Assembly: GCF_000142905.1 (NCBI RefSeq)
Contig: NW_013657651.1
Location: forward strand, 361,682-392,549
Length of the DNA: 30,868 nucleotides
Source: Thecamonas trahens ATCC 50062
Lineage: Eukaryota > Apusozoa > Apusomonadida > Apusomonadidae
Reading direction: 5' to 3'
Positions 7,444 to 16,259 of this stretch are shown in pieces. The notes beneath the pieces were generated by a model, which was not told where the DNA came from, searched no databases, and was given only the letters and a program-made list of their open reading frames with translations. The translations under genes were made by a program, and so were the position numbers. How positions within the stretch are numbered: the stretch's first letter is position 1; the number at the start of each line of letters is the position of its first letter.

Positions 7444-9057
7444 ATGCTTACTTTGCACGGATTGCGTGGCCTCGTTGGAGCAGGCGGGCTCGGAAGGGTT
7501 GCAGGCGTGTTGGCTAGCCGGAGCGCGTCGTCGCAGGCTACTCAGCCGCCCGAGTCGCTCAAGACTGATTGGCTCACGCTCCCGACGTCGGACCAGGTCT
7601 TCCATCCGTCGAACCTCAACCCTCACTTGGTCAAGATGGAGTATGCTGTCCGCGGACTGCTGGTGCAGACAGCAGAGAAGCTCGAGGCACAGCTCCGCCG
7701 AGGCGAGCTCGATGATGCTCCGTTTGACAAGATTGTGTACTGTAACATCGGCAATCCGCAGGCGCTCGACGACATTGCGCTCACCTTTATCCGGCAGGTC
7801 CTTGCTCTGGTCACCTACCCTGGACTCATCGATGCGGTCCGCGGAGGCCAGATCTCGGAAGAGCTCTTCCCATCGGATACGGTTGCCCGGGCCGAGGACA
7901 TCCTTGCTTCTGTGCCTGGCGGCGTCGGCGCGTACTCGCATTCGATGGGCATTCCCTACGTCCGGCAAAAGGTGGCGCAGTTTATTGAGGAGCGCGACGG
8001 ATACCCGTCCGATCCAGAGGCCATCTTCATCACCGACGGCGCGTCGCCGGGCATCTCGACCGTCATCCAGTCGCTCATCCGCGGGCCGAACGACGGCATC
8101 CTCCTTCCTGTCCCGCAGTATCCGCTGTACTCGGCGACGGTGGCGGCGTGCGGCGGAACGCAGGTCGACTATTACCTTGACGAGGCCAATGGGTGGTCGC
8201 TTGACGTGGCTGAGCTCGACCGGGCGGTGACCGAAGCCAAGGCCAACGGCGTCGGCCCGCGGGCGCTCGCGGTCATCAACCCGGGCAACCCGACCGGCCA
8301 GGTCATGTCTGCGAACAACATCGCGGACGTCATTCAGTTCTGCGCCGACCACCACCTCATTGTCCTTGCCGACGAGGTCTACCAGGAGAATGTGTACGAT
8401 CCAGACAACAAGCCGTTTGTCTCGTTTAAGAAGGCGCTGATGGACTCGGCGCCGGGCGTCCGCGACCGAGTCGAGCTTTTCTCCTTCCATTCAGTTTCCA
8501 AGGGCATGCTTGGCGAGTGCGGCCTCCGCGGCGGCTACATGGAGGCGCACAACATTCACCACGATGGTATGGCGCAGCTGTACAAGAACGTCTCGGTCTC
8601 GCTCTGCTCCAACACCATCGGCCAGCTCACCGTCGGCCTCATGGTCGACCCGCCCCAGCTCGGTGACCCGTCGTACCACCTCTACACCAAGCAGTACCGC
8701 AAGCAGTACAAGTCACTCAAGCGCCGCGCCCTCGCCCTCACCGACGCGCTCAACTCGATGGAGGGCGTGAGCTGCAAGCCAGCGTCGGGCGCCATGTACG
8801 CCTTCCCGCAGATCACCCTCCCAGCCGCCGTTGCTGCCGCTGCTTCGGACCTCTACATGTCGCCCGACACGTACTACTGCCTCGAGCTACTCAAGGGCAC
8901 TGGCGTGTGCGTCGTCCCCGGCTCCGGCTTTGGTCAGGTCGACGGCACCTACCACTTCCGCACCACCTTCCTCCCGCCCGAGCACGAGCTTGCCAAGGTC
9001 GGCGAGACCGTCGCCAAGTGGCATGCCGAGTTTATGGACAAGCACCGTGGCTCGTGA
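7444..9057 (+). CDS. GPT: Alanine aminotransferase, probably mitochondrial
   Basis: PLP-dependent transfer of the amino group from alanine to 2-oxoglutarate, giving pyruvate and glutamate. The protein is 537 residues, about 40 longer than animal GPT; the extra N-terminus (MLTLHGLRGLVGAGGLGRVA...) is Arg/Ser-rich and acid-free, like a mitochondrial presequence. Family landmarks: YCNIGNPQALD near residue 100, YSHSMGIPYVRQKVAQFIEERDG, the substrate motif INPGNPTGQV, DEVYQENVY, and the PLP lysine K353 in SFHSVSKGMLGECGLRGGY. The C-terminal domain includes GSGFGQVDGTYHFRTTFLPPE. The frame is intact and all cofactor residues are present. ATG 7444 is the first in frame before the conserved part. It is convergent with the next gene, with only 30 bases between stops. 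Confidence 0.96.
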   Translation: MLTLHGLRGLVGAGGLGRVAGVLASRSASSQATQPPESLKTDWLTLPTSDQVFHPSNLNPHLVKMEYAVRGLLVQTAEKLEAQLRRGELDDAPFDKIVYCNIGNPQALDDIALTFIRQVLALVTYPGLIDAVRGGQISEELFPSDTVARAEDILASVPGGVGAYSHSMGIPYVRQKVAQFIEERDGYPSDPEAIFITDGASPGISTVIQSLIRGPNDGILLPVPQYPLYSATVAACGGTQVDYYLDEANGWSLDVAELDRAVTEAKANGVGPRALAVINPGNPTGQVMSANNIADVIQFCADHHLIVLADEVYQENVYDPDNKPFVSFKKALMDSAPGVRDRVELFSFHSVSKGMLGECGLRGGYMEAHNIHHDGMAQLYKNVSVSLCSNTIGQLTVGLMVDPPQLGDPSYHLYTKQYRKQYKSLKRRALALTDALNSMEGVSCKPASGAMYAFPQITLPAAVAAAASDLYMSPDTYYCLELLKGTGVCVVPGSGFGQVDGTYHFRTTFLPPEHELAKVGETVAKWHAEFMDKHRGS

Positions 9058-9087
9058 GCGCGTAAAGCTACACAGACTCCATGCTAC

Positions 9088-10587
9088 TCACTCTTTGCCG
9101 CTGATGCTCGGCCCTGCCGCGGCGGCCACCTCGAGGTGATGCACGAGGGCGGTGAAGAGCGAGGCCGGCAGCGAGCGGGTGCCGGGCGAGAGCGGAGCTG
9201 GCAGCGCTGGAGCTGACTGCTTTGGGCCGGCACGGCGAGCCGCGAGTGCAGTGGCGGCTGCCTCGGCGCTCTCCATCGCGCTTGTGAGCATGTCCTGCGA
9301 CTTGGCGACAACGTCCAGCTCCAGAGCCACGGCGTCGCGGCGGGTGCGGAGCCGCCGCAGGCCGCGCTTAGACGGCCCGTCGCCAGGCACAGGATTCGCC
9401 TTTGTCTCACAAAGATGGACATCGAGCTGCTCGGCCTCGAGCGCAAGGAGCTCAGCCAGGACCTCGTGATCAGCCTGCAACGCAGCTGCCGTCGACTGGA
9501 ACAGCTCCAGCTCAACAGCTGCCGCGTCGCGCTGCGCCTCGTCCCCGCCCTCGCCGGACAGCACTCGCGCCGCCCTCGCCCACACAGTAGTGAGCAGGCG
9601 CATGGCCTCGGCGGTCTCGGCCTGGAGGACAAGCAAGTTGGGCGGCTCGTAGTCGGACGAGGTGGTCGACTCGTCGAGGCACGAGTCGGAGCACGACGAG
9701 AGCGAGAAGCCCATCTCGTTCCGCTCGACCATGTCCATCACCATGTCAGTTGTCGGCGTGAACGGGACCGACTCGGCCTCGGACGAGTCCTCCGAGTACG
9801 ACTCGCGGCGGATGGCTACCGGCGCAGGGCGTCGCGAGTCGAGCTTTCGTCGGCGCCCAGGTGGAGGTGGTGGCGGCGACGACGATGACGACGATGACGA
9901 CGATGATGATGATGACTCGGACGACGACGATGACGACTGTGGCAGCGGCGGAGACTCGCGGCTGCCGGCATCACGCACAGCAGCAAGGGTCACAGCGTCA
10001 ATGGCTTCGTCCAGCAGCGCATCGGCCATGACCGGCACCAGCGCCGACGTCAGGTCGGCGGCCACCGTGTCGATGATGCCATCGTCTGCGACGTTCTCAG
10101 CGAGCTCGACAACCACCTCGTCGATCACCAGCTCCGCAGCAAGCGACACCAGTGTCTCCGTGCCTGACTCGAGAGTGTCGTTCTGATCACACTCACCACT
10201 GCTGCTTTCCTCAACCGCCAGCACCGCATTGAGCTCTTCATCATCCGGCCCTGATCCCCAGGCTCCACCGCTTCCGCTTGACGACCCCCATCCCGAGCCG
10301 TCGGAACTGATGTCCTGCACATCATCGATCTCGTCACCACAAACGTCAGCCTGGCCATCACTTTGATCGACACCAAGGCCAGCAGCTCCATGCCCGAGCC
10401 GTCCACCTCCATCGCTCTCTGTACTGCACTCCCAGCCCGAACCGGACTCACCCGAGTGCTCCGCCTCAACGGCACTCGGCCTGGCCGGACCACTGCTGGC
10501 GAGCACCACCCCGCGCCCACGCACAGCCGCAACACGGGGAGCTGCTTGTACGCTCGCCTCGAGACCAACTTGGGCAAAGATATCCAT
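9088..10587 (-). CDS. Acidic, Ser-rich protein with helical segments, unknown
   Basis: A 499-residue protein from ATG 10587 (MDIFAQVGLEASVQAAP...). The N-terminal third is low-complexity Gly/Ser/Asp. The middle has an Ala/Val/Asp-rich helical stretch (LVIDEVVVELAENVADD and ALVPVMADALLDEAIDAV), a long Ser tract followed by Pro (coded around 9870-9950), and an acidic PFTPTTDMVMDMVERNEMGF segment. The C-terminal third is Ala/Leu/Glu helical, probably coiled coil, with a basic patch (KRGLRRLRTRR). I recognise no family. A longer frame starts at ATG 10725, but it would translate the 20-base C run at 10670-10689 as poly-Gly and overlap the upstream gene's stop (10712), so I prefer 10587. Same strand as the ATRIP-like gene, 124 bases downstream of its stop. 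Confidence 0.62.
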   Translation of the reverse strand: MDIFAQVGLEASVQAAPRVAAVRGRGVVLASSGPARPSAVEAEHSGESGSGWECSTESDGGGRLGHGAAGLGVDQSDGQADVCGDEIDDVQDISSDGSGWGSSSGSGGAWGSGPDDEELNAVLAVEESSSGECDQNDTLESGTETLVSLAAELVIDEVVVELAENVADDGIIDTVAADLTSALVPVMADALLDEAIDAVTLAAVRDAGSRESPPLPQSSSSSSESSSSSSSSSSSSSPPPPPPGRRRKLDSRRPAPVAIRRESYSEDSSEAESVPFTPTTDMVMDMVERNEMGFSLSSCSDSCLDESTTSSDYEPPNLLVLQAETAEAMRLLTTVWARAARVLSGEGGDEAQRDAAAVELELFQSTAAALQADHEVLAELLALEAEQLDVHLCETKANPVPGDGPSKRGLRRLRTRRDAVALELDVVAKSQDMLTSAMESAEAAATALAARRAGPKQSAPALPAPLSPGTRSLPASLFTALVHHLEVAAAAGPSISGKE

Positions 10588-10711
10588 GTCCGCCGAGACG
10601 CGTATGCGTGTAGGTTTATGTAGCTTGCCGCCGCGCGAGCTGACTCGAGTTGGCCCCTCTCCCTCCCTTCCCCCCCCCCCCCCCCCCCCGGCATTAAAGA
10701 CAACGACACGT
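10588..10711. other. Short intergenic spacer with 20-base C run
   Basis: Separates two minus-strand genes and contains C(20) at 10670-10689, which reads as G on their sense strand. One of several pure G/C runs placed just 5' of start codons in this window. Confidence 0.7.
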
Positions 10712-13700
10712 TCATTCATCGCCATCGCTGGAGGATGGCGGGACGGCGTTGATCATACCGCTTGCAATCGAGCTGGCCTGCTGCGGCTCGACAACGTCCA
10801 TGTCAACGACACACAAGTCGGGCTCGCCGCTGCTGAGCGACTCGGCTTCGGTGGCGATGGCGTCGACAAGAAGGGTGGCGAGCGGGGCGAGGGCGGCAAT
10901 CTGAGAGTCGGGTCGGCTGGCGGCGACGCCGGCGATCCACGACGTGGATGACAGAAAGACCGGGAGCAGCGGCTCAAGCTGCGGGAGGAGCAGGTCCGGC
11001 CGCATGTGCAGCGCCATGCCGATGAGCACGAGGATGTCGCGCATGTAGGCGGCAGAGGCGGCGACGGTGGCAGGCGAGTGCGTGTCGGACAGGGCGAGGG
11101 CAAACCGCGTTCCTGACGCCGGCGGAGGACCAAGAACAAAGACCTCTTGCGAGAGCGCCTCGACCAGTCGGACGATGAGGACAAGGCTCCGGTTTCGGGC
11201 AGTTGTGCCAGCAGTTTGCGACATGGCGGTGCCGAGGACCTGCGAGGCTGCAATCTGCGAGCCAAGCGTTCCGGTTGCCTGCGGCAGCGGAGTCGTGTCG
11301 AGCAGCGTCTCCAGCCCGGCATCGCTCGTTGCCACGACGTACGACAGGATGCGGACGACGCGCCGGCGGAGGCGGCGGACCTCGTCGGGCGCGTACTCGG
11401 TCGACGCCGAGAGCAGTGCCGCCACCCGCAGCAGCGGCGACGTCCTGCTTGGCTCAAGCAGGAGCGCCAGGAGCCGCGGCGCGCGGACGAGCGCCTGCAG
11501 CAGCTCGACAGCGCCCTCACGGATGGCCAGCGGCTGCTTTGGCGAGAGCAGCGCGTCGAGGTAGCCGCGCGAGAACAGGATGCGGAACGAGGCGAGCGTG
11601 TCCGGCGGGAGCGCGCGAGCCACAAAGGTGAGCGCCGCCACCAGCGCTGCCACCGTCTCGTCCGCCATGAACTTTTCAAAGTTGTCGAGCATGTAGCGGA
11701 CGACCTGGATCGGGTTCATCGCGGCACGCTCGTCGTCCCACCGCTCGCCGCCGAGGTCCATCGCTCGCGGGCCTGAGCCGTGCCCGGCGGCGGCGTCGTC
11801 GTCAGAGTCAACAATGGCACCAGCTAGCGGCGAAGAGACGGGATCAAAACCGGCGCCCTGACTTCCGCCGGCACCAAAGCCAAGCTCGGCGTCAGCGGTC
11901 GCCGAGTTGGCGAGCAGGGTTCGTGCGTCGGGCGAGAACGCGAGGATCGCACCGAGTACCGACAGCACCGCGGCGTGGACCTTGGCCGGCGCCTCGGCCA
12001 CTAGGTTGGCGCCAAGGAGAGCAAAAAGGTCCGGGAGGCACGCCGGCTCACACGAGGTGGCAAGCATCCGGAGGAGGATGCCGAGTAGCGCTTGCGAGAG
12101 AGCGTCGGCATCGTAGCTGGCCTCAAGTCCTCCGGGCCGCGGACCGGCGCTGCCGCCGACACTCAGTGTGCCGCCGCCCGAGCCGAGAACTTGCGACGCC
12201 ACAGGCGTGGTGTGCGAGAAGCCGAGCCGCATCCGCGGCCGGTGTACCGGGCTGCCTGGTAGCCGCGGCGCAAGACCAGCTTCGCCGGCCGCATTGATGG
12301 TCGCTGCCGTGTCGGGCGTGCCTGTTGACTGCAGCAGCAGATGCACCGCACTTGGCACATGGCTGAAGAGGGCATGGACGAGCCGGCGGTAGTCGTCGAG
12401 GTCGTTGAGGTGGGCGTGAAGCGCGTCGCGCATCCGCATGCGCGGTGGCGGTGGCGGCGCCTCGACTGGCGGTGAAGAGCTTGTCTCTAGAGCCGATGCA
12501 CCGCTGGTGGTACGGGTTGGGCGGACAGGGGTGTCGAGAAAGCCCTCGCCAAACATCATCATATGGGCCGGGCTTGGTGCTGGCGGTTGCGGCGGGGGAG
12601 CCGAGCCAGCAAGCGTACGTGCTCGACGTGGGCGGCCCGAGGTGGGAGTCTGTGACGAGCTCCCCGCGCGGGCCGAGCGGCCGGAGCTGAGAGCACCGCC
12701 TCCTGCAGTGAGCGACTCGCGCATGCGGCGCATCTCCTCTTGAAAGAACTGCTGCTGGGCACCCTTGGCCTCGTTGACCTGCTTGAGCTGGCGTTGTAGC
12801 CTGCGGGCCTCTTCCTCGTGGTTGCGGGCCTCATTCTGCTTGAACGACAGCTCTGTTCGCATCTGGTTGACCTCGTCGGTCAGGCGCTTGATGGCCCCGT
12901 TGGTTTCCATCTGCGCGTTCTGACGCGCCTGCATCTCACGGGCCCGGGCCTCGACGAGCTCACGCTCATGAACCACAAACCTGTCGCGCAAGTTGGTGAT
13001 CTCGCCGATCTTAGTCTGCAGCTGGGCAACCAGCTCGTCGCGGGTCATTAATTGGATGGGCTTGTTGCTCGGCGTCGGCGGTTCTGCCAGCCGCGGCCCC
13101 ATATGTACACTGCCTTCGGTCCTCGCTCGCGTCACGGCCGGGCTCGCGGCCGACAGCGATTGCGAGGCGTGAGACGAGAAGAGCGAGCTCTGCCGCTGCG
13201 GTGTCTCGCCGCCCTTCTGCGACGCCATGTTCAGCGGACGCACCGGCGCAGTCAGCGAGCCGGTCGATCGGCTGGCGAGCCGCATCGACTGCCTCTGTGA
13301 CGAAGACGTCGTTTGCGCGGCAGGCGGCGGTGGACGCGGGCGCTGACTCGAGGCCGACGGTGGCATGGGCAGCGCGATTGAGCCCTGTGACGTCGGCTCG
13401 ACACGCGGCGTTTGCGACATCTGCATGGAGAGCATGGCCGGGTCGTCAAGCAGGGCGGTGCATTCGTCCCACTCGAATGATGACAGCACTTTGAGCGCCT
13501 CTGATCCATGGTTATCACCTTTGCCCGTCGACGGCCGGGTCTCCAGCACCGCCCGCTGCAGCAAGAGCGCCGGTGGGAGGAGGTGCGACCGCAGCCCGCA
13601 GACCGAGAGCCACCCGCCCATAGAGCCACACTGGTTTGTGAGTCACTCCCATACGCCTCCCCCCTCCCCCCCCCCCCCCTTTCTCCTCTCTCTCTCCCCC

Positions 13701-13830
13701 CCCCCCCCTCCCCAGCACACCCGCTCCGACAGAGAGCCCTGTCCCCGTAACTACGACCTTTTTCAGCAGGACGTACCCGTCGCGGTCGCATGGAGACGAA
13801 TGGGTGACGATTGTTTGTTGATGGAAACAT
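10712..13830 (-). CDS. ATRIP-like DNA-damage checkpoint protein (probably two exons)
   Basis: ATRIP recruits ATR kinase to RPA-coated single-stranded DNA. Evidence: an acidic/aromatic N-terminal element (SFEWDECTALLDD), similar in kind to the RPA70-binding patch; a coiled coil of about 110 residues (roughly 188-300); and within it LTDEVNQMRTELSFKQNEAR, which matches the ATRIP signature (human LQSELQFKDAEMNELR). A long helical, HEAT-like C-terminal half (about 350-960) would match the ATR-binding region, though sequence similarity there is low. Model used: exon 1 13777-13830 (MFPSTNNRHPFVSMRPRR), intron 13556-13776, exon 2 10712-13555, about 965 residues. Without splicing the frame starts at ATG 13621 (969 residues) with an odd hydrophobic leader. 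Human ATRIP is 791 residues. Family call is moderate-to-good; start is moderate. Confidence 0.72.
13556..13776 (-). other. Proposed intron of the ATRIP-like gene
   Basis: On the minus strand a GTACGT donor follows an 18-codon ATG exon, and acceptor GCTCTTGCTGCAG precedes CGGGCGGTG; both are phase 0. It contains C runs at 13666-13679 and about 13696-13708 (G on the sense strand). Predicted only from the donor pattern shared with the other introns here. Confidence 0.5.
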
Positions 13831-13948
13831 AGGATTGTTCGGCAGGCGGAAAGTGCGCGTCAGGGCAGCCAGACTGAGGAACGGGTCGGGAGGTCATGGC
13901 AGCGAGGAGCAGGAGCGGGGGGCGGGCAAGGGGTATACCACACTCATT

Positions 13949-14167
13949 ATGTCGTCTTCGTGCTCTGGACTGTTTGAGGAGCTGCGCCTGTGTATCAAGG
14001 CGTCTCCGTGCATGGCAAATGGACGCACCTTTCATCAGTGTCTTCATGCCATGGCCAAGGACGACGACGAGGTGGCGCCGTGCCAAGCTGTCCGTGCCTC
14101 GTACGCCCAATGCAAGCGGGAGCAGATTGATCGCCGTGCACGGATGAAGGGCAACTCTGGACACTGA
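13949..14167 (+). CDS. COA5: Cytochrome c oxidase assembly factor PET191/COA5
   Basis: A 72-residue twin-Cx9C-type protein of the mitochondrial intermembrane space, needed for complex IV assembly in yeast and animals. It starts MSSSCSGLFEELRLCIKASP. Three Cys pairs each have nine residues between them: C5/C15, C21/C31 and C45/C55. The family end is intact: SYAQCKREQIDRRARMKGN (human-type: CKRGMVDMRSRFRGN). Such proteins are normally imported and oxidised by the MIA40 pathway. Length matches the family. A TATA-like GGTATACC lies at 13932-13939, only about 10 bases before the ATG, so it is unlikely to be the TATA box. Convergent with THOC5, 73 bases between stops. Confidence 0.93.
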   Translation: MSSSCSGLFEELRLCIKASPCMANGRTFHQCLHAMAKDDDEVAPCQAVRASYAQCKREQIDRRARMKGNSGH

Positions 14168-14240
14168 TGATAAAGCACAAATGGAGGTGTGGAGGAGTGG
14201 CGTGGTGATGTTCATTGTGCGGAGCTCTGGCTGGTGGCGG

Positions 14241-16162
14241 TCACTCGACGACCATAGCGGCAGGAGCCTGGCGAGGGAGGGCGCGATGGAGGCGCTGGGT
14301 AAAGAGGCCAACAGCGGCATCAAAGGAGAACGGCATCTCGCGGTTGCGACCGCGGACGGTGCGGAGGGCGAGCTTGGAGGAGAGGAGGGCGGACGACGAC
14401 GATGCGGCCTTGCACTCTTGGTAGACGTCGAAGCAGAGAGCTAGCTTGCGGAGCTGGTACGAGAGGACCTCGTTGTCGTTGGGTAGCGGCAGCTCCGAGT
14501 GATAGACGTTGACCTCGGCGGCCATGACGCCGACGTTGTTGTCGGTGGACAAGCCGGCCTGCTCGCTGTTGCTGAGCTCGAGGTGAAAGAGCGGCGGGCG
14601 GGCAGGGTACTCGTTGGTGATGGCGACAGTGGCTGTGAGGGTGGCACCGTCGCGGACAAGCTCGGCCAGGTAGACATCAGTCTGCAGGGCCGGATCAGCG
14701 ACAGCAGTGAGGACTGGCGAGGCCGCAATCGCGGTGTCAGCATCGGCGGCGCTCAGCTGCCGCCACGAGCGGAGCGAGACGCGGGTTTGGAGCGGGAAGG
14801 AAGGCGAGACGAGCTTGGCCAGCGGAAGCGTGCCATTTGCGAGCTCAGACAGCTGGCAGTCGAGCGCACGCCCGGCGTTGAGCCGGTTGCGAAGTTGGGC
14901 CAGAATGGCTTTGACGCCGACCGAGAGCGGGACCGAGCTGGCGGCGTTGTTTCGCGCGGCGCGAGAAAGTTGTTGCCCGCGAGCCACTGGGCCCACAGGT
15001 ATGGCTTGAGCGAAGCGACGGCGAGCGGCGGCGCAAAGCGGAATGGCTCGCCCGAGGCTGTGCCCAGGTACGCGTTGGCCGGGTTGGGCGACGTCTCGCC
15101 GGCGTCGCCTGGGAAGAGATTTGCCAGCAGGTTTGCGGGCAGCGGGCCGTCGAGCACCTGGACGCCGACAAGGTTGAGCGCGGCAAAGAAGGCAAAACCG
15201 AGCTTGACCGGCGCATCAAACGCGTCGTCCGGCCCGGGGAAGAGCTCGAGCTCGACGCTGAGCGGGAAGACGGCGTAGTACGAGTCGGCGCGCTCGTCAT
15301 CATCATCGTCGTCGTCTGCGGTGGCGACGCGCTTGGCTGCCGATGGCGACGGCGGCTCGAGGTCTGCGGCGGCCTTGGCGGCCTTTGCGGCAGCGAGGGT
15401 GGCAGCGGCAGTGTCACCGGCAATGGTCAGCGCCATGGCAGCGGTGGATGCCGCGCCGTTGTAGGCCAACAGCTGTGTGTAGAGCATGTAGAGCGGCGAG
15501 GGCAGGAGGCCGAGGCGCTCGCGGGTCTCTGCATCAACGACCACCAGCGATGAGCCCATAGCATCGACGAGCGGCTGGCCGGCATGGAGGAACTTGTCGA
15601 GCTGGATGTGGAGCGAGTCGAGAAAGTCCGAGTCGGAGGCGAGGCGCTCCTGGGTCTCCTCCACGGTCTTCTGCTGGGCATGGAGCTCGTTGACGAGCTT
15701 CTCGCGCTGTGCCATCTCAAAGGTCAGCCGCGCGAGCATGACCTCGTGATCGGAGAGTGACTTGGCATCCACAGCAGCATCAGCGAGGGCATCCTTGGCA
15801 GGCACCAGGTCGAGGGCATCGCCGGCAAAGGCAAACTCTGCGCAGCGCTTGATTTCGTTGAGCACGACAGCCTTCTCGTAGAGGACCGACTCGAGGCCCA
15901 GTTGAGCTTCATCCAAAGCTGTAGACGCTTCAGCCAGCTCAGCCTCCTTCTCTGCATTCGCCTTCATGACGCCTCGATGTGCTCCCCTAAGTCGCATTAG
16001 CGTGTGTGAGCCAGCCGCCAGCGCGGTTTCGTCGACGATCTGCCCTGCCTTGGCCGACGCCACCAGCCCCTCCACCGTGGAGCGGAGCGCAGCCACGAGG
16101 CTTGTGACGTCTTCCAGGTGGTCAAGGGCGCTCTCGCCGTCTCCATGTCCTCGCTTGCTCAT
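14241..16162 (-). CDS. THOC5: THO complex subunit 5 (one-base frameshift)
   Basis: THOC5 belongs to the THO/TREX complex, which couples transcription to mRNP assembly and export. From ATG 16162 (MSKRGHGDGESALDHLEDV) the N-terminal half is a long coiled coil with VLNEIKRCAEF (human LLNEINLCLEF), then SPLYMLYTQLLAYN, an acidic spacer, and the signature LFPGDAGETSPNPANAY (human LYPGDHGKKTPNPANQY) and PYLWAQWLAGNNF. The frame then breaks at about 14950. One base away it resumes with NNAASSVPLSVGVKAILAQL and continues to PPLFHLEL, AAEVNVYHSEL and LCFDVYQE, all matching the family's C-terminal half (human EGEVNVCYKEL, LCVLLDVYLE), to the stop at 14241. Restored length is about 640 residues (human 683). 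One base seems missing in the T run at 14950-14952. The 5' end is preceded by a 21-base G run. Confidence 0.9.
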
Positions 16163-16259
16163 GCCAGAAAGGTGTGTGCGTGGGGGGGGGGGGGGGGGGG
16201 GGAGGAGTGGTGTCTTGTGTGTGCGTGTGTGTGTGGGTGATTCGGTGGCCGGCTGGTTG
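16163..16259. other. Spacer between PH-CH gene and THOC5 with 21-base G run
   Basis: G(21) at 16182-16202 (C on the sense strand of both minus-strand genes) ends 20 bases upstream of the THOC5 ATG, next to a TG tract. The open frame running through it from 16270 gives only Pro/Thr/His and is not coding. Confidence 0.65.

Noticed and set aside
14753-14949. Arg/Ser-rich continuation of the first THOC5 frame
   Set aside because: Nonsense after the frame break; the alternative frame matches the family.
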